Assembly (NCBI GenBank): GCA_022578605.1
Contig: MU394112.1
Coordinates: forward strand, 124,001 to 188,000
Source of the DNA: Camillea tinctor
Lineage: Eukaryota; Ascomycota; Sordariomycetes; Xylariales; Xylariaceae
DNA: 64,000 bases
Direction of reading: 5' to 3'
Shown: positions 22,756 to 36,576 of the stretch, one piece after another
How positions within the stretch are numbered: position 1 is the stretch's first letter
Layout of the letters: each line of letters starts with the position of its first letter
Position numbers and translations under genes: made by a program
The notes under the pieces: generated by a model
Database searches by the model: none
Seen by the model: the letters and a program-made list of their open reading frames with translations, nothing else
What the model was told of the DNA's origin: nothing

Positions 22756-25604
22756 ATGGACGAGGTTACTGAAGGTGTACAAAAATTGGATTTCCACCAT
22801 CCGTATACACCGTACAATGTGCAAACTCAGTTTATGACCACGGCCTACAATGTACTCCAACAGGGGGAAGGACGTGTTGGTATCCTTGAAAGTCCAACAG
22901 GCACCGTACGTTTTTCTTCCTTATATACACTTCCCTTTACTGCCTATGTTAACTTATATATAGGGGAAATCGCTGTCTCTCATCTGTGCTGCTCTTACTT
23001 GGCTGCGGAATCATAAAAAGGAGTCGTATGAGAGTTCCATGACGGAGGCTGCCAAGGAGTTCAAAGATGAACCTGATTGGATCGTTAGCCGAATGCTCAA
23101 GAGAAAGCATGAGGAACTATTGAGGCAATGGGAGGAAAGAGAAGCACGGTTGAAAAAGATTCGTGCCAAGGAGAAGATGGAAGAAGAAAGAAGAAGCAAA
23201 AGGAGAAGAATCGACGACCCCAGTTCAGGCAAAGCCTCTACCGGTGAGCAGGATGACGACCAGTGGCTACTAGAGGATGCAGACGGTCAAGACGCCTCCC
23301 TGGACAATGAATATTCTTCGAGCGTTGGGAAGGAGACGAGGGAGCTAATGGAGAAGCTTGGGTTTATTTCTTCTCACAAAAATGAGGAGGAAGAAAATGT
23401 TGAAGAAAATGAGGTCAAAGTAGGTAACAAGCCTCTAAGCAGAATACTATTGCATTACACTATTTACAAATCTCGAAATTTCATTAACGGTAAAACACAG
23501 ATATATTATACGTCACGAACCCATTCTCAGTTGAGCCAGTTCATTGCCGAGCTGCGCCGCCCAACATTTCCGCCTTCGCTACCTGGGTCGATTATTGATG
23601 AAAATTCATCTGCAGATTCTGAAGGAATTAAGCATGTACCATTGTCTTCGCGTCAGCGATTATGCATCAACCCATCGGTTTCACGCCTAGGCTCCCTAGC
23701 TGCAATCAATGACCGTTGCAGCGAACTTCAACAACCCAAAGCTAAAGGCAAGTGTGAATTCGTACCTAAATCGGATAATATCAGCCAGACACATCAATTC
23801 CGCGATAATGTTCTTGCTACCCTCCCCGACATCGAAGACCTCTTCGACTTGGGAAAGAAGCTTCAAGTATGCCCGTACTATGCCTCCCGAACCGCCATAC
23901 CCGGTGCAGAAATCATTACTCTCCCGTATCCCCTACTTCTCCAGAAAACTGCTAGAGATGCTCTTGGTATCAAGCTTGGCGGCAATGTAGTAATTATTGA
24001 CGAGGCTCACAATATTATGGACGCTGTAGCAAACGTGTACGCCTCGGAAATCGGTTTGAGGGAACTGAGGCGAGCAAGACAAATGCTCGGTGTGTATGTG
24101 AAGAAGTTTGGCAAGAAGCTCAAAGGTGAAAACCGAGTCATGGTGGCTCAAGTTGCCAGAGTCGTTGATGGATTGAGTGAGTGGCTGGATAACGCGTTGA
24201 AGCTCAAGGTAAGCAACCCGGGTTTCGCCTATGTTAGGTGCTATTCACTGACCATCGTCTATTTAGAGCGAGCAAGGCATTGTCGATCCCAATGCATTAC
24301 TTAAGTCCAAGGGGATTGACCAGATTAATATGTACAAACTCATCCAATATGTCCAGGACTCCAAGCTAGCCTACAAGATTGAGGGTTATGTGGCACAGGT
24401 TGAAGAGCAAGACGACAACAACTCAGCACATCCAACTTCCACTACACCAGTTCTCCATACTCTAGTATCATTTCTAGTATCTCTCAACAACCTCAGTTCC
24501 GAAGGTCGGATATTTTACCATAAAGTACCAGGCAAAGATCAGCAAGACATTAAGCTCTCATATCTCCTTCTTTCTCCTACCCATGCATTTTCCTCTATCG
24601 CTGCCAGCGCACGAGCGGTCATCCTGGCCGGTGGCACCATGTCACCCTTTGCGGACTACACAGCCCATCTATTTCCCGACATGGACCCCGGGAAAATCAC
24701 AACCCTCAGCTGCGGCCACGTCATACCCTCATCAAACCTCTGCGTTTGGACCCTAGCATCTTCTAAGCCGAAGACCGGAGACGCAAGCAGAGTCGAGTTC
24801 GAGTTCAGCTTCCAGAAACGCAGCGATAAAGTCATGGTCCGGGAACTCGGTGTCGCCATCCTCAACCTCTGCACCGTTGTCCCCGACGGTGTCGTCGTCT
24901 TCTTCCCAAGTTATGGGTACCTAGACGAAGTGGTCAAGATCTGGAGCGAGGCCTCCTCCAACCCTAACCCCGCCGCCGCTGCTTCACAACCGAAATCGTC
25001 GATCTGGGAGCGCCTCCAAGCAAAGAAATCCGTCTTTCAAGAAACCAAGGGTGGCTCGTCGAGCGACGAGGTCCTCGCGCAGTACAGCGAAGCGATCCTA
25101 GGCAGCAGCGGCGGTAGGGGGGCCCTGCTCCTCAGCGTCGTCGGCGGCAAGATGAGCGAGGGCATCAATTTCTCGGACCGGCTCGGGCGATGCGTCGTCA
25201 TCGTGGGCCTGCCGTACCCGAACATCAACTCACCCGACTGGAAGGCGCGCATCGAGTACATCGAGTCGACGACGCTGGAGAGGCTTAGCGCTTCCGCTTC
25301 CGCTTCCTCTTCTACGGCGGTGCTGAGCAAAGCCCAGATGGCGGCCCAGGCGAAGCAGGCGGCCCGGGACTTCTACGAGAACTCGTGCATGCGCGCGGTG
25401 AACCAGAGCATTGGGCGCGCTATTCGCCATAGGAACGACTACGCTGCTATTGTACTCGCGGATCGTAGGTTTGCGGGCGCTAGGATCAGGGAGAAGCTGC
25501 CGGGCTGGATTAGGGGGGGTATGGTGGATGGAAGCGAGGACGCGGGATTGGGGCAGATGATGGGGAAGCTAGGAGGATTCTTTAGAGGGAGGAAGGGGAG
25601 TTAA
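22756..25604 (+). CDS. chl1: ATP-dependent DNA helicase CHL1 (DDX11 family, Fe-S)
   Basis: 5'-3' XPD-type DNA helicase needed for sister-chromatid cohesion. Exons 22756-22905, 22964-23419, 23501-24208 and 24267-25604 give 883 residues. Walker A is SPTGTGKS, split by the first intron. A coiled basic/acidic region follows, then motif Ia (IYYTSRTHSQLSQF), the four-Cys Fe-S cluster region (LCINP, RCSEL, KCEFV, VCPYY), the DEAH box (VVIIDEAHNIMDAV), and motif VI (QSIGRAIRHRNDYAAIVL). The 81-nt intron 23420-23500 is a multiple of three with no stop, so an unspliced 910-residue reading also stays open. I prefer splicing because it joins VK directly to IYYTSRTHSQ, as in relatives. The ATG at 22756 is the first in frame; an upstream GTG is not a credible start. 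Confidence 0.95.
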
Positions 25605-27222
25605 GGAAAGGGATACAGGAGGAGAGGGGGGGAGCGGTGGATAGTGAGTTGGTAACGATGATGATGTTGACGATGATTAATTGGTATGGAGGTTAGCTAT
25701 ATAAACAGGAATAGGGGTAATCATAAGTAAATGATTTATTATTGTTCGTATTTCTTCACCCCTATTTTTCTTATTTTTCTCTTGCTTTCAGATTTTCTAT
25801 TAGCTTTATGACATTTAAGTAACATAATCTTAGGGTTTTCATGGTGTGTTTTTATAGCTCAGATCTATACAGTTGTAACGACAGTTAGCTGCTGACAATT
25901 TACATGCATGCAACCCATCTGAAATATCAAGGGTAGGCTATTAAGGGAGAGGATAATTAGGTACCAATTTTATAAACCCTTTCTCTCCGATTTCTTTTCT
26001 CGTCTATGGGGAGATATCATGACGGGCCCTGCTATTGCCACAAAGAAAAAGAGGGAAAGCATAGGTCCTGTCGTTATATTTCTAATCAAGAAGTCAAACT
26101 ATGAAGGTATGTAAGTGCATGTGAAGGAAAATAGTATAATCAAAGGATAACCTATGGATGATCATAGTATGACTGACAAAAAATGTAAAGCTACGCATTT
26201 AGTTTCTATGTTAAAACCACTATTATTTCGGGTTCTATTTGACCTTATCTCAATGTCTACGGAGTACACTTGAGTACAACCACGATTCATTCTCAACACC
26301 CATACCTAAAAATATATATGCATAACCTGCCTCGGTTAGTTACCTGAGTACCATCTCACGAATCTAATGAAACCTACTTAGTAACACATCTCTACGTGTA
26401 TGGATAGTCTATATACTGAGTTCTACGGACAAGCGGATTAGCATGCGGTATTACTAGATAGTAAACGTCAGCAGGCACAATCGAGGATATCACACTCGTA
26501 CGATCATACTCCCGCCGAGTGCTTAGTGGTTTGCGGCTGACTGGTGCCCTGTCATACGACCTCCTAGGTACTCGCGGACAGCAGGAGAGACGCGGGTGAG
26601 TCCGTACATTTAACTGACGAATGTTCTTGAAAATGTACAATTACTTAACGTTAGATAGGTACCCGATACAGGTTTATTATGATACTACATGATATCTTTT
26701 TATAGGTATTAGGATTGGTGATGAGCCATTAGTAATGTATTTCACTAAGTGAATTTATCAACTGCTATATAAGTATGTACTAGGTAGGTAGTACTTACCT
26801 GAAATAACTACTATGTATGTACTATGGCTTCCATTATTCGGTAGTACTGTCGATATGACAACCTTATCTGAAGATGCGACTGCTTTACGATGAGATATTG
26901 TGCGATTCAAGACTCGAAGATAAGATACGACGATGAAAATGTGGCGCAGTAAACCTTTGGAATGTGGTGCGTGGCTAAGCCCGGACTAGGTTCGGGTCTC
27001 ACGTGGTTAATGAGCCTAACAAGCCGCAACAACAGTAGCACCAATTGTTGTGGCTTGAGCACCAAAGCCCTACTGCGAAAATAAGGAAAAAGAAAAAAAT
27101 TAAACGAAAAAATTAGATTTCACAAAAAATCCCCCAGCAACTTTTACAAAACCCGTCCACCCCTCAATCCTCGAGTAGGCAAGAAAACACCACACCACAC
27201 AACTGCCACTCATTCACCAAAC
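25605..27222. other. Intergenic CHL1 / RPL28
   Basis: AT-rich spacer with TAGGTAGGTAG near 26790 and a TCTACGGAGTACAC motif near 26257. The last 150 bases are the probable L28 promoter and leader. No gene seen. Confidence 0.55.
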
Positions 27223-28154
<932 letters not shown>

Positions 28155-31100
28155 GGAGTTGGCGGTTTTAAGTGTTTCTCTTTGCGGAACGTGGGTAAGG
28201 AATACCAGACAACTGGGACGGTTGTATCTCTCCGAGCCCTAAGCCTGCACGTATAGCAGGTCGGCTTTGGCTTTTTCTCGAGCATGGTATGGCATGGTCG
28301 GATTCTACGATACGGAGTTCAGATGAATATAAAAAAACTGCATTTGACCACGAGCCAGAGAACATGGATCCCTGGAACTGCGAATGAGCTACGGGAAACG
28401 GGATGCGCATATTGTGTCTGCGGTCTTGCCTGTCATGCCCCATTCTGGGACCCTTTGCAGTCTACCCATTTGGGGGAGCTCACACTTGTACCGAGCTCGG
28501 CGCTGCCGGATTATGCCTGGATGGATGATATATCCTTTTTTTATTCGTCTTCTGTCTTCATGTATCAATCCAAGCCCTCTGACCCCCACAAGATGTGTGC
28601 GCTTATGAACTATCCACACAAACTTAGTCTGTGCGAATCCGTCACCAATGAGGTATTCTCGTGAGCCCTGTTGGTCAGTCTCTAGCAAATGATGTTTTTT
28701 TTTATTCCGGGGTTTGCTCCAGCTGATGACGGGAGCGGATACTAGAGGTTTGCCGAAAGGTCATTGCTCTCTAATAGTACCCCCTTCCACTCTACCTAGT
28801 TATACACCTTGGACCTCTCGGGAGAGAAAGTTGGTAAGGTACACGTACCTACTTAGCTGTAGATGGAGTGAGTGATCTGGGGCGCAAGGTCCCCTGTGTT
28901 AATTTCTACGAAATGATGATATGAAGGATGGATCAGTAAGTACGGACCTCAGTAGTCAGGTATGTCCATGTTCGCAACCTATATAGGTACCTGGGTACAT
29001 AACACTACGTACGTGCGTGTCGCGCGCAACAGGCAAACGGACGGACATAGCGCTAAAGTGGATAAAGTAAAGTGGTTGTAGACAGGCAAGTAGTAAGCAA
29101 GTAAGCAGGACAGGCATCATCGTGCGGCTTGTGCATGGCTTGGTGAATGCAAAGCAGTGTGATGGGATGGACCTATATAAGTGAATAGGAGTGGATTGCG
29201 AAGTCATGTACCTCTATACACGTATAATAAATATAGTGGTGTATAGTTGTAAATTGATTGCATATTGCATAGTTTAAATATTCCGATTAGACTTTATTGG
29301 GTGCTACTTACGTTATCTCGGCACTGGATGAAGTCGGATATCTACGAGGCAAAAATACATACCATGTACCAATGTCACAAGGTGTGATAAATTTGATGGA
29401 CTATCAGTGGTTAGTAGAACTTGAAACTCTTTTCTTTTTTAGGGTTAAAGGTGTGGTCAAGTTTTCCCCGTGAAATAATCTCCCCCCTCCCCTTCTCCCC
29501 TCTCAAAATATTCTAGAAATACATATGATTTACATTAGTAGTATCACATTATGTACGTCGGTACGGAACCTGACAATACCTGTATACTAACTTATACATA
29601 CCTAGGTACACATGTTGAAATTCAGGAGAAATACCTAGGTTCAGTCATATCAATACTGAATATACCTAGGAAGAGTTGTAGTGTCTGTATAAGTCATTCG
29701 CATTTTGCATGTGACCCATCCTTGCTTAGTGCAACTCGGTCTTGTGCGCCTGGCAAGTGACAAGCACCAGCCTCAGCTTTTGTCGTATGTACATTAGCTG
29801 CCTGTCTTAGTTGTCTGTCTCCTGGTGCCTATTTCTTATCAGTTGAACCACTCTTAAACTGCGCTTAGACAAGTCAATTCAATTGACGTTGGTAGGTAGT
29901 TTTGGACCTTTAGATCCAGGTGCACCTAAAACAATAAATAGGTAGGGGTAACAACATGTGTTTAGACGCACACGATACTCAAGAAAAACCAATGCAAGTA
30001 TCAGGTGTAAATACACTTCTAGACATGCTAAGATTTCAGCGTCATCGGCGCCGAGTTACTCAGAACAGATTTACTTACTACTTGTCCTGTGGATTAGGGG
30101 TTTATAGAGCGCGTTAAGTAGTCTCAAATTATCGATAAGACCTATTTGATCAACCTAGCAGCAGGGCTAGGTACTAGGTAGGTACACTACCTATAGGACA
30201 GGGGAGCTCGACTCGACTTTATCTGATTAGGATCGCCTAATTGCCTTACAACGTACAACTCGTCCAGGTTTGTTCACCTGGGGGGAATGTGACGTACGGA
30301 ACTTGCCTCCCTCGCTGCCCTATGGCTAACTATGTACCCACCTAATGAATGGAATTGTAGTCGTAGAGATACTGACCAAGCACGTAGACAGCTAATCCCG
30401 CCAACACAATACAGAATTCTATGTAATGCTGTTGAATAGTATTGGTACCTAATTCAATCAACGAGACTCATTAACTGGCCAGTAACTTTCTTACTAAAAA
30501 GTTAAATGGAGGTGCATAGGTAGTACTAGGCAGCTAGGCTGCTAGGTTAGCTGGTTAGTTACTTTAAATATGGTTTATGCATCTTTTACATAAATCTTAG
30601 CGGCTTAAGCCGTTCCAGCTAAAAGCGGCAACGGAAATTGCTGATCGAGGTACCCTCTTTAACCAGGTAATAACCTTGACTACCTATCTACATACACAAC
30701 ACTATAACTCCACATACATACCACTACTTACATTCCATGCTTGCCTTATTAACTTGCGTTACTTTGAGTATTATTTTAACTTATATAACCTTGCCTTTAC
30801 TTTACTCTACTTGTTTAAACATCTCTATTAATACTGCCTTACAACCAATTGATCTAACCTAGTGACCTTAGTGGCAGGGATGAGACAGCAGACGACAACT
30901 AAGCTACTGATTAAGTTACACTATTTCGTCAGTAGCAAGCAATAGACAACCTCACGTACGTACATATTTACTTACATACATACATCAAGTTACACCTTAT
31001 GAACTTTAAAAAAGGGTACCTTTCATTTACTTATACTTCACCTGCATTTGACCTGCATTTCACCTACATTTCACCTTTATGAGGGAAGTACCAACTAGCT

Positions 31101-31928
31101 TTACACCGATGTACACATAAGCTGTTTGTGGCTTTTCTTTCTTGCTTCTTTCTTCTATCTCTCTCTCTTTTATCTTTTTTTTTTATCTTTTCTTTACTTT
31201 TTTTTTTTTTCCCCTACCGCACGCCCCCATCAATTTGATCTATCTTACCAGACTATTCACTATCCACTATTCACCACTCACTGTCCAACCATTCACTATA
31301 CAACTTATTCATTCATTTATTTCATCCATGCGTCTACACTAGACTAATCTGACCCTCCTCCCACCCTCCTCCACCCAAACCCATCCCCATCTCATCTATC
31401 CTCCATCCATCCCTCCCTCCCTCCACTATCACTACCACCATCCTCCGTCTTCCGTTTCTTTCTTACCCTCTCCCTCCCACCCTCAAACCTTCTCTATCCT
31501 GCTCCGTCATAGGCAGATAAAGCAGACAGACAAGATAGACGGACAGACACATACCATACCTACACACACAGATAGATAGATGGCCAGTTTATTATTCCAC
31601 GTACATCTTTATCACCCAATCAACTAATCTACATCACCCACGTACTCGATCTATTTGTCCTTTTTGCCTGTCTTGTCCTGCCCTGTACTCTTTTCTGATC
31701 CCATGCTTTGTTGCGGTCCACATCTTACTCTCGCCAGCGGCCGACCTGACGCCTTGTCTAACGCCTTGCCTGACGCCTCCTAAACTCTTTCCTCAAGGTT
31801 CCCTACCCTCCTCTCTGTTGCGAACCCTAGCAACCTCCGATTAGCCTTTGTGTCTTGCATGCGCACGTTATTATCGCCTGAGCCACCGAGCCCATAAACC
31901 TAATCCGAAGACGACAGATTCCCTCACC
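28155..31928. other. Intergenic RPL28 / ATG26, 3.8 kb
   Basis: The stretch from about 28950 to 30900 is AT rich with many CCTAGGTA-type motifs. A short tandem repeat with an 11-bp unit, about 3.7 copies, lies at 31039-31080. From about 31130 to 31930 the plus strand is strongly pyrimidine rich with T and CT runs and GATA repeats, as in a long ATG26 promoter or 5' leader. No gene supported. Confidence 0.55.
31039..31080. repeat. Short tandem repeat, 11-bp unit
   Basis: Units reading CACCTGCATTT, GACCTGCATTT, CACCTACATTT and a partial fourth copy follow one another without gaps. Confidence 0.75.
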
Positions 31929-34900
31929 ATGGCCCCCCTACCCCCAGACGACGACGCCATCCGCCGGCGCATAAACCGGAGGCTCCAAAAGAAGCGCAGA
32001 GAGGGCCACCGTCCTACTATGGAACTGCCTGACCGATTTAAAGAACTGGGTGACGACACAGACGAGGACGTTATACCCCCGAACAATGGTGCTCAGCTGT
32101 TCATGAATATGAATCAGTCTATATTTGGCCTTATCGCAGCTGCCGGCTCCACCGTAGACTTCAACGACCGGTTCGAGGGCCAGTCCAGCGACGAAGAAGA
32201 TGAAGACAGCACCCACGATGGCAAGGACGCCAAGGGAAAACAACAGGAAGACGTTTCCAAGACGACCATACTACCGAAAGGCTCGGTTTCCATGGCTAAA
32301 GGAAAGGGCGACAAGTCCCGGCGGAGACTATCCGGTCAGCTTCTACGCTCGTTACCCCAGCTCCCACGTCTTGCCACAGCCACTCGTTCCAGGCTGAGGC
32401 CTTCCAAGATAAGAAATGTCCAACCATCTGGTTCGAGCGCTGATGGCGAAGAAGAGAACTCGAGCTCCCCCACTGCCGATGTACAATCTCCCACTCTCGA
32501 GCCCACCAAGGCCGATCGCGAAGGGAGACTTGCTCCGGTCATGAGTCGCATGCTGGAAGCCCGCGCTGAGATGTCCTCGAGGCCGAGTTTCGACCTGGAG
32601 AGACTGTCCGGCGACCACCGAAGAGGCGAAGCTGAAGATGCGGGACCCAGTGCGCTTGCGCAAAAGTTGAAAGAAATCTTCGAGTTTGACGAGCCTGAGG
32701 AGGTTATAGAAGGTAGCTCTCTCCCCCCTTCTCTCCCCTTTGTAGACAATCTTTGCTATTGTCCAATATGGCTGACTGGCTTGTCTAGAATATCCTTGTT
32801 GGTTATTGCAAAGCGTACTCCTCCAAGGCTATATGTATATCACGTCCAAGCATATCTGCTTCTACGCGTACCTACCTAAAAAGGCTGTAAGGAACTGTCG
32901 TCTGATATAGTGCAAGAGCTTTTCTATTGACCTCTCATGGTAGCAGGAGGTTGCAAAATCCGGGTATTTGTCCAAGTGTGGCAAGCGGAATCCCAAATAC
33001 AACCGATACTGGTTCCGATTAAAAGGAGATGTCTTGGCATATTATCGCGACGCGTCCAATCTATATTTCCCCCACGGGCAGATCGATCTACGGTATGCGA
33101 TCTCGGCGAACATCACAGACAAGGACAAGGACGCAGTCAACTTTACAGTCGCTACACATCATCGGACCTATCACTTCAGGGCTGATAGCGCGCCAAGCGC
33201 CAAAGAATGGGTGAAGAGCTTGCAAAGGGTCATATTCCGATCTCACAACGATGGCGATAGTGTCAAGATTTCCTTGCCCATTGGGAATGTATTGGATGTG
33301 GAAGATAGCCAGATGATCGAATTTGCCGACACATGCAAGGTTCGAGTCATCGACAACGACGAGACATACGCAATCGACGAGGTAGGTGCTTATGTTATTG
33401 GTCATGATAGGGGGCCAGTCAAGCTAACACGTTATAGTATTTCTTCTCCTTCTTTAGCTTTGGCAAAGAGGCAATCAATGTTCTCAAGATCTTGGTGGAT
33501 GATGCTTCGAAGCAACAGCCCAATATGGCAACTGAAGGCGAACGTCGATCGATCCCTCCCGAAGACTCCCCTAGTCGGAGTTCCACAAGCGTTACGCGGA
33601 ACGTCAGTCCTCCTCATGTTGGCGAACTGAGATCGCCCAAGCTGCGCGAAAATGTCAGAGCGACTTTGGTTCCACTGTCGGCACAAAGTCCCCGCGAATC
33701 GAGTCCTCGAGCTAGTGACGTAACGCGTAGTAGTTTTGATGCTTTCCGGACTTTAGGAAGGCGAAGTCTTGACCTCGAACAACTGACACGGGATGGGTCG
33801 TCTCGCCGGAGCTTTAGTGCTAGCCGGTCACTTAATAAGAACCAGGTGCACGAGTCTACAACGTCGCAGGAAAAGCCAGAGTCATCGGATTCTTTTGTGC
33901 AGTCCCTTGAAGAAACTAGTATGTCTAGGCTGACAGCATCGTCAAATGAAGATCCTTCAGGGAGCCAGATCCTGAGAGGAAGCGAAGTATTTCACCGGCC
34001 TACTCTTCGCCGCTCCACGTCTGCCTCGGGACGGGAAAAATCGACCGATAAGCCATCTCGGCGCGAAAGAGCAGAGGCTCTTCCTCCTCTGCAGACACGC
34101 CATGCTGTGACCACAGGACATGTGAAAGACCCCGGCTCCGGTGAAAAATACGAGCAACCATCGACCCCAACCCTCCAGAACCTGGCAAAAATGGGATCGT
34201 ATCCGTTGCAGAGGGCGGGGATATTTGCTAATTATATCAACCAGACGAGTCATCGTATCAGCAATCTCCTGGCAACAGAATCTATGGGATATGTTGAGAA
34301 GGTATCGGGCATGTGGAAGGGCGGCCGCAAACATTATCACGAAACCCCGGGTCTTAAAACCGACGAAGAGCTAGATGACGACGATGCCGATGCCGACGGC
34401 AAGCTTGCTGTGACGATGGACCGCTTTCGTGCACATTTTGCCCTCCCCGAAACTGAGAAGCTCCAAGCTACCTATTTTGGTTTTCTCATTCGGGTCTTGC
34501 CCCTATATGGCAAAATTTACATTAGCGATCGCAATTTCTGCTTCCGAAGTCTGCTGCCGGGAACCCGAACCAAACTTATCCTCCCTCTCAAGGATATTGA
34601 GACAGCAGACAAGGAGAAGGGCTTCCGTTTTGGATATTCTGGCCTAGTGATCGTCATCCGAGGCCACGAAGAGTTATTCTTCGAGTTCAATCAAGCTGAT
34701 GTCAGAGATGACTGTGCTGTGACTTTGATATCAAGTCTTGAAAGTGACCGGTACATGCGGGAAGCAGGACTAATAGACATAGAAGAACAAGAAGATGTAG
34801 ATGAAGCAATGGCGGAACGAGATGCGCTTAACGAAGCACGGTTGCACGAAAACACAGAGCACGAGTTGAAGATGCCTCAGGAAGCCTCCGGATTACATGA

Positions 34901-36576
34901 CTCATCGCCAACTATTCTTTTCGATGACCCAAAGGCTTCGTTCCTCAACTTCAAGCCGTCAGAGTCTATGAAGATCACGTGCTTAACCATTGGTTCAAGG
35001 GGAGATGTTCAGCCTTACATTGCCCTGTGCAAAGGTCTCATGGCCGAAGGTCACCGACCCCGGATAGCTACGCATGCTGAATTTAGGACATGGATTGAGG
35101 GACACGGTATCGAGTTCGCGCCTGTGGAAGGTGACCCTAGCGAACTCATGCGCATCTGTATCCAGAACGGTACATTCACCTGGGCGTTCTTAAGAGAGGC
35201 CAACTCTAAATTCCGAGGCTGGCTCGATGACCTTCTAGCATCAGCTTACACGGCATGTCTGGGCTCTGACCTTCTGATCGAGAGCCCAAGTGCGATGGCC
35301 GGCATTCATATTGCGGAAGCGCTGTCGATCCCTTACTTCCGGGCTTTCACTATGCCTTGGACTCGCACCCGCGCCTATCCTCATGCTTTTGTTATGCCAG
35401 AGCATAAGATGGGCGGTGCCTACAACTACGTCACCTACGTCATGTTCGATAATGTGTTCTGGAAGGCTACGGCCCACCAAGTCAACCGCTGGAGAAACAA
35501 TGTTCTTGGCTTGCCCAATACCAACCTAGAAAAGATGCAACCGAACAAGGTGCCATTCCTCTACAACTTCTCCCCCGCTGTTGTAGCTCCTCCGCTGGAC
35601 TACAGTGACTGGATCCGGGTGACGGGCTACTGGTTCTTAGATGAAGGAACAACCTGGACACCACCAGATGACCTGCGAGAATTCATTGACAAGGCTCGCA
35701 GGGAAGATAAGAAGATCGTATATGTCGGCTTTGGCTCCATCATTGTGCCTGATCCGGCTAAGATGACACAGGAGGTGATTGATGCCGTACTCAAGGCGGA
35801 TGTTCGCTGCATCCTGTCCAAGGGTTGGTCTGACAGACTTGGTGGTAAAGAGGCTGCCGTCCCGGAACAGAAGTTACCGCCGGAGATTTTCCAGATTAAG
35901 AGCGCACCTCATGACTGGCTATTCTCCCAGATCGACGCAGCAGCTCATCACGGTGGCTCCGGGACGACCGGTGCAAGTCTACGTGCTGGTATTCCTACCA
36001 TTATCCGGCCCTTCTTTGGCGATCAATTCTTTTTCGGCAGCCGGGTGGAAGACTTAGGTGTCGGTATCTGCTTGAAGAAGTGGGGTGCCAACAGCTTTGC
36101 CCGGGCGTTATGGGAAGCCACCCACAGCGATAGGATGATCGTGAAAGCAAGGGTCTTGGGTGAAACTATTAGAAAGGTTAGTTCTCTTTTTTTTTTCTTC
36201 ATGGCTCTCGGGTTATTATTAGATTGATCGACTCTAACATGGATGGAAACAGGAAAATGGCGTGGACACAGCTATCCAGTCTATATATCGGGATCTCGAG
36301 TATGCTAAGAGCCTAGTCAAGTCCAAGGCCAACAAGAACATAGCAGCTACGACAGCCACGACGAGCAGCCCTGATGGCACGGTCGCGGATGACGAGTCAG
36401 AGGAGGAGAGCTGGACATTCGTTGGTGGCGATGAAATCGACCCGGAGCTCGTGGTTAAGAAAAGCGCGCTAGCAGAGATGGAAACTAACCTGAACGGTCC
36501 TGGAGGCCCAGCACTCGGCACTAGACTCCTTAGTGGTAGCGCCATGGCTAGAACGGCTGCCGCAGGTGGTTCTTAG
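31929..36576 (+). CDS. atg26: Sterol 3-beta-glucosyltransferase ATG26 (UGT51)
   Basis: Transfers glucose from UDP-glucose to the 3-hydroxyl of ergosterol at membranes; in several fungi it is needed for pexophagy. Exons 31929-32712, 32789-32886, 32947-33381, 33438-36176 and 36253-36576 give 1459 residues. In order: a disordered charged N-terminus (1-250); a first GRAM half ([20 protein letters not shown], 262-294); a PH domain (297-395, [18 protein letters not shown]); the rest of the GRAM region to ~456; a Ser/Arg-rich linker; a second GRAM domain (766-867); and a GT1 catalytic domain from ~950 ([19 protein letters not shown]), with [11 protein letters not shown] and the UDP-sugar motif [19 protein letters not shown] near 1276. 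Exon 2 (98 nt) was recovered from the motif. Length and order match Pezizomycotina ATG26. Confidence 0.96.
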
